Positions 1 through 5,291 of a stretch of 5,291 nt of DNA are shown here, in pieces; the first letter of the stretch is position 1, and each line of letters opens with the position of its first letter. Below the pieces are notes generated by a model. The model was not told the origin of the DNA. It did no database searches and worked only from the letters and a program-made list of their open reading frames with translations. The position numbers and the translations under genes were made by a program. The DNA comes from Deltaproteobacteria bacterium (GTDB lineage: Bacteria; Desulfobacterota; Dissulfuribacteria; Dissulfuribacterales; QOAL01). The stretch is from assembly GCA_026988585.1 (NCBI GenBank), contig JALSKY010000007.1:1-5291 (forward strand), read 5' to 3'.

Positions 1-1
1 C

Positions 2-553
2 TACTCAGAGTCAACGTCCGGTTCAGACGGTATTGTGGATACCTACGCTAGTGCATTTCCCGGTTCTCCAACCATTAAGGTTTGGGCCAGTACCAATGAA
101 ATAGATATTGCGTCTAAAGCAGGTGCGAGCGCTGATTCTGGTCCAGCCTATGCTTACAGTGGAGCCATGAGATCAATAATGTATTACGCTCCTGATGCTG
201 GGACCATGACATTTACAGTCCCATATTCTTTTAGCCAATCTATTGAAAATTCACAGGATGACCTATACGGATATGTAAGGGCATGGGCTTGGATCCAGTT
301 TTATAATACTGCTGCTGAGGAGTGGCAACGTGTAGTAGAAGTTATCAGAGAACATGAGTTGACTTCTGGAGACTATGAAGAGGGTCCAGAGAACATGAAC
401 CTTAGCGTTGATGTTTATGCTGGACAGTATTTTAAGTTTGAGCTTGGTACTGATGCTGTAGCTTCCGCTGCTCCTGTCCCTGTACCCTCTGCAGTGCTGC
501 TGCTGGGCTCCGGCATGGTGGGAATGCTGATCATTGGCAGGAGGCGCAGGTAA
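2..553 (+). CDS. 3' part of a secreted protein with a PEP-CTERM-like exosortase sorting signal
   Basis: The reading frame is open from the first complete codon at position 2, so the true start lies outside the window. An internal GTG at 35 has no ribosome binding site in front of it and is unlikely to be the start. About 183 residues are visible. The body has no cysteine, is rich in Ser, Ala, Tyr and acidic residues, and looks like a beta-rich extracellular domain that I cannot assign to a family. The C terminus carries the tripartite sorting signal: a VPVPSA motif, a hydrophobic helix of roughly 16 residues containing LLGSGMVG, and a final RRRR cluster. In PEP-CTERM systems an exosortase cleaves at this motif and the protein goes to the envelope or extracellular matrix. 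VPVPSA is a variant of the canonical VPEP form. The gene is visibly more A+T-rich than the formate dehydrogenase genes downstream. The sorting signal is clear; the function is unknown. Confidence 0.85.
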   Translation, partial: YSESTSGSDGIVDTYASAFPGSPTIKVWASTNEIDIASKAGASADSGPAYAYSGAMRSIMYYAPDAGTMTFTVPYSFSQSIENSQDDLYGYVRAWAWIQFYNTAAEEWQRVVEVIREHELTSGDYEEGPENMNLSVDVYAGQYFKFELGTDAVASAAPVPVPSAVLLLGSGMVGMLIIGRRRR

Positions 554-610
554 GCTGGCAAGTAGCTGTCAGAATCCTTAAAAAAATCTGTTCTCCCTGT
601 TTCAGGCCAT

Positions 611-639
611 AACCCTGGCCATTATTGCGGAACAGGGTT
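611..639 (+). repeat. Inverted repeat / hairpin downstream of the PEP-CTERM gene
   Basis: AACCCTG at 611-617 is perfectly complementary to CAGGGTT at 633-639. Within the loop, CC at 619-620 can pair with GG at 629-630, extending the helix past a small internal loop. No T-run follows (the next bases are GATCCATC), so it is not an intrinsic terminator by itself. It sits in the likely 3' untranslated region of the upstream gene and may stabilise the transcript end. Confidence 0.45.
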
Positions 640-662
640 GATCCATCTACTTGGACTTGTCT

Positions 663-708
663 CCTGGCCGAAGGTGCAGTTTTGTATCCCTTCGGCCAGG
701 CTCTTTTT
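663..708 (+). terminator. Strong rho-independent terminator
   Basis: CCTGGCCGAAGG at 663-674 and CCTTCGGCCAGG at 689-700 form a perfect 12 bp G+C-rich stem around a 14 nt loop. The stem is followed by CTCTTTTT, with five T at 704-708. The T-run occurs only on the + side, so it ends transcription coming from the PEP-CTERM gene, about 110 bp past its stop codon. It insulates the formate dehydrogenase locus from that gene. Confidence 0.88.
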
Positions 709-715
709 CATGAAC

Positions 716-733
716 ACAGGCCCTGCGGCCTGT
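716..733. repeat. Short perfect hairpin just after the terminator
   Basis: ACAGGCC at 716-722 pairs with GGCCTGT at 727-733 across a 4 nt loop (CTGC). There is no T-run on either side, so it is not a second terminator. It could be an RNA structure or a palindromic protein-binding site upstream of the ferredoxin gene; the sequence does not distinguish these. Confidence 0.4.
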
Positions 734-971
734 AATCAATTCCAACTGCACCAGCTCCAGCGCCTGCACCGCCTTTAGGCTCCCCTTAATCCGTCTCTTC
801 TGCTCTTCTGCTGCTTGAGCAATCCTCTCTGTTACTGTTTTACAGCCCTTACCCTGTAAATTCTCTCCTGCAGAGTCTGCATGTTCCATGCTGTCCCGCA
901 ACTTCCAACTGGTTGCATGGCGGAAATTTTACTGTTCCCTGCAAGGGTGAAAGGTGTTATAGGTTTTTCCC

Positions 972-2972
972 ATGAAAAATGCATATCCGATTCACATAGT
1001 GGCCAAGGATCAGGAGGGTGGCCTCTGCATCCTGGATGCTGATATGGGACAGCCTCTCAGTGCAATCAGGGATGGAAAGCAGCTACAGAAATTCCTTCCC
1101 AAGGGGTTGAGGCCGGTGCTGATGGCCGGATTTTCATCACTGTTTCCAGGACAGGAGATCCCCATCTCTCCTGCATTTCAGCTCAATGCTGATCTATCCC
1201 GCTGCTCTGACTCCCTGTTGCTGGCACAGGCAAGGGCAGACCTGGTGCGGGAGGCAGCCCAGAACTTTCGTTCCTATACGGTAGAGCCCGATTTCAGGTG
1301 TGCAGTCATATCGGCAGATCCTGGGCTTCTGCAGGAGTTTATCCATACCTGGGGAGGGATGCTTGAGCTGTTTCCCTTTCTCTTCAAGGGGGCAACATCG
1401 CCGGATTTCATCTGTGCCAGCGAGATGGAGCTAGCGGAAAAAGATAAGGGCGTTGTCATAAGGTTCAGGGAACCTGTTCCCGTGGACATGGAGAGATGTA
1501 CCTGTTGCGGTGAGTGTGCCTGGATCTGTCCTGAGGATGCCATCCTTCCCGGGCCATTGTTGGACCTGTCTAAGTGTTCGCTCTGTGGCAAGTGTGTGGA
1601 GCTTTGCAGCCATGGGGCCATAGACCTCCATGCCCTGGTTCAGGGGGAGACAGAACTGCCCAGGGCAATACTCCTGCCCGATGTGGCAGAGGAGTTCTTT
1701 GCACAGTATCCGGATCTCAAGGGGAAACTCCTCCTTTCCCAGGATGAGATGACCAGCCTGTTTTCAGAACTCTTTCCCCAGCAGGTGGATGAGGTGATCA
1801 CCCATAATCATATCCTCTGCCAGTTCAGCCAGCGCATGGGTATAGGGTGCAAGCGCTGTGTTGAGAGTTGCTCCACCGGGGCACTGGCAATAAGGGATGG
1901 TGAGATAGTGCTGGACCAGATGGCATGTGTGGAGTGCGGTGCCTGTGCGGCTGTCTGCCCCACCGGGGCAATTCAATATGAAAGGTTCAGTGATCAGGCC
2001 TTCTTTGCTGCCATCAGGGAGTTTGTTGCGGAAGAGCATGACGCCATCCAGGAGGAGCTGGCATCCATGAGCCTTGTGATAGGCAGGGAAGAGGATCTGG
2101 AGCGGATATGGTGGCTCAGGGGCAGGCTGAAAGAGGTTCAGTCTCCACCATTTTTCATGGAGCATCCGGAGCCACGGGCCATGTCGTCCATGAATCTGCT
2201 GGCCTTGCTGGATCTTGGGGTCAGGCAGGTGATTGTCCTTGACGGGCAGGAGGAAAGGGATGGGGCTGCTCCATTCTTCCGTGCACTCTCCCAGGCCCGG
2301 CAGATAGCTGCCGCTGCCCTTGGACGTCCCGGGGCAATCCATCTGGTTTCTCTTGGGAGGAAGATGGTTGATGATCTGAATATGCTGCTTGCTGCAGCAG
2401 ATCAAGATGGTGATGCAGCCCGGGCAGATATTGCAAAGTCAGTAATATCCGGCATTGACGGCTTTCCGGGCCGGAGGGATCTGCTGGCAAGGGTGGTGCA
2501 GGGGCACCTTGCAGCACGGGGATGGCCGGACAGCTCTATCAGGCTCTTTGCAGGGCCTGGAGATGAAAAGATCTCCCATCCCTTCCAGGACCTTGAGCTG
2601 GATCAGGAACTATGTACCCAGTGCCTTGCCTGTATCAATGAATGCAGGACAGGGGCCCTTGATGCCAGGGAGGATGAGATGAGCCTGCTTTTTACTCCTG
2701 TCAGGTGTGTTTCCTGCGGTATCTGTACCTCTGTCTGCCCTGAAAATGCCCTGACGTCCCTGCCTGGTCTGGGGCTGGCGCCGGAGTTTTTTGCTGTTCG
2801 GAAACTTTTTGCTGCAGAACCGGCCCGGTGCCGCAAGTGCGGAAAGGTTTACGGGACCCGGAAGAGCCTTGACAGGATCAAGTCGCTCCTCTCCTCCAGG
2901 AATGACCTGGACCTGGAGATTTTTGACCTGTGTGAGGACTGCCGGGTCAGGAGCATGTTTGAAGAGAGATAG
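972..2972 (+). CDS. Six-cluster [4Fe-4S] polyferredoxin of the formate dehydrogenase locus, with C-terminal CxxC/CxxC ribbon
   Basis: This 666-residue protein has no signal peptide or membrane segment and should be cytoplasmic. Six cysteine quartets lie in three pairs: C176/179/182/186 with C202/205/208/212; C283/293/296/300 with C319/322/325/329; and C548/551/554/558 with C579/582/585/589. Five are the ferredoxin type CxxCxxCxxxC; the third has its first Cys nine residues away from the second. Residues 620-657 add CxxC...CxxC, like a zinc ribbon or rubredoxin-type site. Residues 1-170 (only C19, C78, C110, C148) and 340-540 (no Cys) are not ferredoxin-like. Around 405-465 the text resembles the alpha/beta fold of MvhD/FlpD-type delta subunits, but without their cysteines; that is a weak impression. 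ATG 972 is the first in-frame start after a stop at 960-962; its ribosome binding site is poor (AAGGTG at 951-956, too distant). A torD-like gene follows after 36 bp. Likely role: electron transfer to or from formate metabolism, or enzyme maturation; the partner is unknown. Confidence 0.9.
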   Translation: MKNAYPIHIVAKDQEGGLCILDADMGQPLSAIRDGKQLQKFLPKGLRPVLMAGFSSLFPGQEIPISPAFQLNADLSRCSDSLLLAQARADLVREAAQNFRSYTVEPDFRCAVISADPGLLQEFIHTWGGMLELFPFLFKGATSPDFICASEMELAEKDKGVVIRFREPVPVDMERCTCCGECAWICPEDAILPGPLLDLSKCSLCGKCVELCSHGAIDLHALVQGETELPRAILLPDVAEEFFAQYPDLKGKLLLSQDEMTSLFSELFPQQVDEVITHNHILCQFSQRMGIGCKRCVESCSTGALAIRDGEIVLDQMACVECGACAAVCPTGAIQYERFSDQAFFAAIREFVAEEHDAIQEELASMSLVIGREEDLERIWWLRGRLKEVQSPPFFMEHPEPRAMSSMNLLALLDLGVRQVIVLDGQEERDGAAPFFRALSQARQIAAAALGRPGAIHLVSLGRKMVDDLNMLLAAADQDGDAARADIAKSVISGIDGFPGRRDLLARVVQGHLAARGWPDSSIRLFAGPGDEKISHPFQDLELDQELCTQCLACINECRTGALDAREDEMSLLFTPVRCVSCGICTSVCPENALTSLPGLGLAPEFFAVRKLFAAEPARCRKCGKVYGTRKSLDRIKSLLSSRNDLDLEIFDLCEDCRVRSMFEER

Positions 2973-2996
2973 TGTGATATGGACAGAGATTGAGAC

Positions 2997-3002
2997 AGGG
3001 AG
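2997..3002 (+). promoter_or_regulatory. Ribosome binding site of the TorD-like gene
   Basis: AGGGAG ends 6 nt before ATG 3009. This good spacing supports that start. It also supports translation of the chaperone from the same transcript as the polyferredoxin gene, which ends at 2972. Confidence 0.65.
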
Positions 3003-3008
3003 CCAGAT

Positions 3009-3650
3009 ATGACTACTGCCACCACCAACAACAATGCTGCAGATGCGCCAGACTATCAGCTGATCAGGATAAGGGCTGCGGTTTTGGAACTTTTGAAATC
3101 CTTTTTCCTGAAAGAACCTGATGGTGAGATGCTGGCAAGCTGGCGCGGTGCCCTGACTGCCATGAAGGAGCAGGATCTTGAGCCAGGGCTTTCCAGGGCG
3201 GTTGGCAATCTTGACCAGATGCTGCACAAGATGGATCTCGCTGCTATCAGGGATGAGTATTATGAACTCTTTGTCAACCCCTACAGTGATGACAGGGTGC
3301 CCACCAACGCCTGTTATCACATGGATGGAAAGATGTTTGGTGAGAGTTTTGTCCGGCTCAAGGAGATATTGGCGGAGGCAGCTATAGAAAAGAGCAAGGA
3401 TGCCAAAGGGGCTGAGGATGAGATCCCTGTCCTGCTGGATGCCTACCAGGCTCTCATCCTCAGAGAGAAGCGCCAGGATGAGATAGGCTCAGCCCGTCAT
3501 GCCCAGGGCCTGCTGCTGAATGAGATTTTGCTGCCCTTTTCCGAGAGGTTCGCATCTGCCCTTGCCGGCAATCCCAGGGCCATCTTCTATCATGGTTGTG
3601 CTGATTTCATGGTTCACTGTCTCGGACTTGAAAGGGCGCTGTTTGCATAG
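3009..3650 (+). CDS. TorD/DmsD-family molybdoenzyme chaperone
   Basis: This 213-residue, all-helical, soluble protein has the usual length of the TorD/DmsD/NarJ family (about 200). The most recognisable segment is residues 82-120: DEYYELFVNP followed by a VPTNACYHMDG stretch and GESFVRLKEI, matching the family's 'Y..LF..P....vp...S.Y' block. At 136-148 an EDEIPVLLDAYQAL segment stands where the family often has a P-D-H signature; the D-H is not conserved here. Such chaperones bind the Tat signal of a molybdoenzyme, hold it until the bis-MGD cofactor is loaded and prevent early export. The obvious client is the FdhA at 4088, or possibly the small Tat protein at 3798. The first ~14 residues are a low-complexity Thr/Asn/Ala tail. 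It lies 36 bp after the polyferredoxin gene, most likely in one operon. The family call is firm; the client is inferred from position. Confidence 0.87.
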   Translation: MTTATTNNNAADAPDYQLIRIRAAVLELLKSFFLKEPDGEMLASWRGALTAMKEQDLEPGLSRAVGNLDQMLHKMDLAAIRDEYYELFVNPYSDDRVPTNACYHMDGKMFGESFVRLKEILAEAAIEKSKDAKGAEDEIPVLLDAYQALILREKRQDEIGSARHAQGLLLNEILLPFSERFASALAGNPRAIFYHGCADFMVHCLGLERALFA

Positions 3651-3797
3651 TCTGCATATTTTGCACAAATTAGTCATGTCATAACTGTGCTTTGAATGAT
3701 TTTTTTTGGAATTTTTGATTGGATCACTTGATTTTATTGGGAAACAGGTATAAGAAAAATAGTGAACTGTAATTCAGTATCTGTAAAGGAGGCGTTT
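3651..3797 (+). promoter_or_regulatory. A+T-rich intergenic region with a candidate internal promoter
   Basis: This 147 bp gap is clearly richer in A+T than the flanking genes. TATAAG at 3749-3754 resembles a -10 box, with TTGATT at 3728-3733 as a possible -35, but the 15 bp spacer is shorter than ideal. A run of eight T at 3700-3707 follows a weak 5-6 bp stem (AGTCAT 3672-3677 with ATGATT 3696-3701, including a G-U pair), too weak to call a terminator. I infer that transcription may restart here for the small Tat gene and fdhA, separating catalytic genes from accessory genes. Confidence 0.35.
3786..3792 (+). promoter_or_regulatory. Ribosome binding site fixing the start of the small Tat protein
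   Basis: AAGGAGG is a near-perfect Shine-Dalgarno sequence 5 nt before ATG 3798. It selects that ATG over the in-frame GTG at 3762, which has no such site and would add 12 residues in front of the Tat signal. Confidence 0.85.
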
Positions 3798-4001
3798 ATG
3801 GCAAACAGTGAAGAGAAAAGAGAACGGCGTACCTTTATCAAGGGGTTTATGGCAGGTGCCCTGGCCATTACCGGCATTGCAGCCGGTGCAGCCAGGAAGG
3901 GAGAGGCCGCTAACAGGCTTGAGGAGCAGGGGGCTTCCAAGGATCTCCTCTACAGAGAGACCCCGGAGTTCAGGCAGTATTACGAATCGTTGCGTAATTG
4001 A
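3798..4001 (+). CDS. Formate dehydrogenase region Tat-target protein (short, FdhX-like)
   Basis: This 67-residue protein is almost half Tat signal. R10-R11-T-F-I-K matches the twin-arginine consensus, followed by a moderately hydrophobic Gly/Ala-rich stretch (about 16-32) and a basic R33-K34. The remaining ~33 residues are polar, with no cysteine or histidine, and end in a conserved-looking LLYRETPEFRQYYESLRN. Length, signal and position directly before a selenocysteine formate dehydrogenase match the small family described as 'formate dehydrogenase region TAT target' (about 66 residues, called FdhX in some genomes). Its molecular role is not established. It has no cofactor-binding residues, so a structural, assembly or export-coupling role is more plausible than catalysis. 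fdhA starts 86 bp downstream and the two probably share a transcript. The start is set by the strong ribosome binding site at 3786-3792. Confidence 0.85.
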   Translation: MANSEEKRERRTFIKGFMAGALAITGIAAGAARKGEAANRLEEQGASKDLLYRETPEFRQYYESLRN

Positions 4002-4069
4002 TCCATTATCATCAGTTTTTTTTGCTGTACAGGTTTGGCTCCTTTCAATAACCAACTGACGACCCTTAC

Positions 4070-4076
4070 AGGAGGA
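4070..4076 (+). promoter_or_regulatory. Ribosome binding site of fdhA
   Basis: AGGAGGA lies 11 nt before ATG 4088, slightly long but with a perfect core. It favours ATG 4088 over the later in-frame ATG at 4172 (residue 29), which is immediately before the twin-arginine motif and has only CAGG directly abutting it. Confidence 0.75.
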
Positions 4077-4087
4077 GTTTAAGAGTC

Positions 4088-5291
4088 ATGGCACGAAAAA
4101 AGATTGTAAGAAAGGTTTCCAGTCTGGAGGGACAGAAGCTGTCCGGGAACAGGGTCACCCTGAATCCCAGGATGGCCCGTCGTTCCTTCCTCAAGCTCTC
4201 TGCGCTGACTGCTGCAGTATCTGCAGGGAGTTTGGCTCCCAGTTTTACCCGCAAGGCAGCAGCAGCCGAGAAGAAAGAGCCCTATCCCGGCTCCAAGAAG
4301 GTGAAGACCATCTGTACTTACTGCTCAGTAGCCTGCGGTATCATTGCAGAGGTACAGAACGGGGTATGGGTAAGGCAGGATGTAGCAGCCGACCATCCTG
4401 TCTCTCGGGGAGGTCACTGCTGTAAAGGCGCTGGCGCCATAGATATGGTAACCAGTGAAAAACGTCTCAAAGGCCCGATGAAGAGGGTGAACGGCAAGTG
4501 GCAGAAGATTTCATGGGAGCAGGCCCTCGACGAGATCTCTCAGAAGCTCCTGAAGATCCGCAAAGAGAATGGGCCGGATGCCCTTCACTTCAACGGTTCC
4601 GCCAAGGTCTCCACGGAGATGGCCTATCTCCACAGGAAGTTTGCCGCCTTTTGGGGGAGCAACAATATAGATCACCAGGCCCGAATATGACACTCCACCA
4701 CGGTGGCAGGTGTCGCCAACACATGGGGCTATGGTGCAATGACCAACCATCTGAACGATATCAGACATTCCAAGTGTATCATAATGATAGGTTCCAATGC
4801 TGCAGAGGCCCATCCAGTTGCCATGCAGCATCTTCTCTATGCCAAAGAGACCAATAACGCTCCTCTCATAGTAGTTGATCCAAGATTTACAAAACTTGCA
4901 GCCAAGGCAACCGATTATGTGAGGCTGCGGGCAGGTACTGATACAGCCTTCACCATGGGGCTGGTGAATGTCCTTATCACCAATGAGTGGTATGACAAGG
5001 AGTTTGTCCGCACCCGTGTGGCAGGCTTTCCCGAGATGAAGGCCGAGGCCAGCCACTATACACCCGAGGTAGTAGAAGATATAACAGGGGTTCCGGCAAG
5101 TGAACTTGTGAGGATCGCCAAGATCCTGGCCACACACCGTCCAGGTACCCTTGTCTGGTGTATGGGTGGGACCCAGCACCATATCGGCAGCAGCAACACC
5201 AGGGCATTCTGTATCCTCCAGCTCATGCTGGGCAACATGGGCGTCTCCGGAGGGGGAACCAACATCTTCAGGGGGCATGACAATGTTCAGG
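4088..5291 (+). CDS. fdhA: Selenocysteine formate dehydrogenase catalytic subunit, Tat-exported (N-terminal 401 codons, runs off the window)
   Basis: The subunit oxidises formate to CO2 at a Mo/W-bis-MGD site and belongs to the FdnG/FdhA group of the DMSO reductase superfamily. An unusually long 30-residue n-region precedes the Tat motif A30-R31-R32-S-F-L-K; cleavage probably falls near A57-A60. The [4Fe-4S] site is C76xxC79xxxC83-x27-C111, with K113 in the KG position that bridges cluster and pterin. Codon 201 is UGA (4688-4690) inside DHQARI-U-HSTTVA, the position of selenocysteine in E. coli FdnG (NQARV-U-HGPTVA), followed by the catalytic His202. The same frame continues without another stop through GAMTNH, GSNAAEAHP, VVDPR, LMLGNMGVSGGG and RGHDNVQ (about 395-401), all typical of the family. 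Read as a stop, the UGA would give a useless 200-residue stub. The remainder of a roughly 1000-residue protein, and the FdhB partner, should lie downstream. The identification is very secure. Confidence 0.95.
4688..4728 (+). promoter_or_regulatory. Selenocysteine UGA codon and bacterial SECIS element
   Basis: Directly after UGA the RNA can fold with a lower stem CUCCA 4693-4697 / UGGGG 4724-4728 (one G-U pair), an internal loop, an upper stem UGGC 4704-4707 / GCCA 4715-4718 and an apical loop AGGUGUC 4708-4714. The loop GG lies 19-20 nt after the UGA, the same spacing as in E. coli fdhF, where the codons read GCA GGU as they do here. Bacterial SECIS elements bind SelB, which delivers Sec-tRNA. 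A competing pairing, GACAC 4689-4693 with GUGUC 4710-4714, is also possible. The fold was derived by eye. Confidence 0.85.

Larger units (their letters stand above)
554..971. other. Intergenic region with three hairpins, no convincing gene
   Basis: This 418 bp gap separates the exosortase-substrate gene from the formate dehydrogenase locus. It holds a dyad at 611-639, a strong rho-independent terminator at 663-708 and a compact hairpin at 716-733. I see no tRNA, CRISPR or insertion sequence. On the minus strand 647-901 is an open frame of 84 codons starting with TTG, but its 3' part is the terminator hairpin and its start lacks a well-spaced ribosome binding site, so I do not call it. The promoter for the downstream gene should lie between about 735 and 970, but I could not find a good -35/-10 pair; TTATAG at 957-962 has no matching -35 box. 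Confidence 0.6.

Noticed and set aside
647..901. Minus-strand frame of 84 codons (TTG start) with a helical-looking middle part
   Set aside because: The 3' third is the terminator hairpin of the opposite strand, the start is TTG with a GGAAG placed too close, and no family is recognisable. A real small gene is possible but not supported.
1872..1972. Repeated CCACCGGGGCA in the polyferredoxin gene as a DNA repeat element
   Set aside because: The two copies encode the S/P-T-G-A stretch after the last cysteine of two clusters. They reflect protein motif repetition, not a mobile or regulatory repeat.
1764..2405. Minus-strand open frame of 213 codons
   Set aside because: Antisense to the polyferredoxin; low-complexity Pro/His/Gln-rich translation with no recognisable family.
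2610..3320. Minus-strand open frame of 236 codons crossing the polyferredoxin/TorD junction
   Set aside because: It is antisense to two well-supported genes with clear motifs; its predicted protein shows no coherent domain.
3672..3707. Weak stem plus T8 run as a terminator after the TorD-like gene
   Set aside because: The stem is only 5-6 bp, A+T-rich, includes a G-U pair and has an 18 nt loop. It is too weak to call an intrinsic terminator.
3762..3797. Upstream GTG start for the small Tat protein
   Set aside because: There is no ribosome binding site before 3762, whereas ATG 3798 has AAGGAGG at ideal spacing and gives the usual family length.
4002..4087. T8 run at 4016-4023 between the small Tat gene and fdhA as a terminator
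   Set aside because: Only a 4 bp A+T stem (TGAT/ATCA) precedes it, and terminating there would separate two genes expected to be co-expressed.
4688..4690. UGA as a genuine stop or nonsense mutation making fdhA a pseudogene
   Set aside because: The position is the known selenocysteine site, the flanking residues are conserved, a SECIS-like hairpin follows at the right spacing, and the frame stays intact to the window end.
4511..5278. Long minus-strand open frame of 255 codons
   Set aside because: It lies entirely opposite the fdhA frame, which has unmistakable formate dehydrogenase motifs on both sides of the UGA. It is an antisense by-product of codon use.

Overview
The window reads as part of a chromosome from an anaerobic, selenocysteine-using bacterium, most likely a Desulfobacterota (former Deltaproteobacteria) member. 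Supporting signs are a Tat-exported selenocysteine formate dehydrogenase, a large multi-cluster [4Fe-4S] protein, a TorD-like chaperone, and a PEP-CTERM-type exosortase substrate next door. The lineage is inferred from gene content and style only; no rRNA or tRNA is present.

Layout, all genes on the + strand. (1) 2-553: the 3' end of a gene for a secreted, cysteine-free protein with a C-terminal PEP-CTERM-like sorting signal. (2) 554-971: a non-coding gap with a dyad at 611-639, a very strong intrinsic terminator at 663-708 and a further hairpin at 716-733. (3) 972-2972: a 666-residue cytoplasmic protein with six cysteine quartets in three pairs, plus a C-terminal CxxC/CxxC ribbon. (4) 3009-3650: a TorD/DmsD-family chaperone, 36 bp downstream. 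(5) 3651-3797: an A+T-rich gap with a possible internal promoter. (6) 3798-4001: a 67-residue 'formate dehydrogenase region Tat target' protein. (7) 4088 to the window end: the N-terminal 401 codons of a selenocysteine formate dehydrogenase catalytic subunit, read through an in-frame UGA at 4688-4690 with a bacterial SECIS hairpin directly after it.

Together, genes 3-7 form the upstream half of a periplasmic formate dehydrogenase locus. FdhA would oxidise formate at a Mo/W-bis-MGD-selenocysteine centre after Tat export. The TorD-like protein probably guards folding, cofactor loading and export. The small Tat protein is a recurrent companion of unknown role, and the polyferredoxin is a cytoplasmic electron carrier or maturation factor of unknown partner. 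The electron-transfer subunits (fdhB and a cytochrome or equivalent) would be expected beyond 5291. The main annotation trap is the UGA: a standard gene caller stops fdhA after 200 codons and may miss or mis-start the rest.
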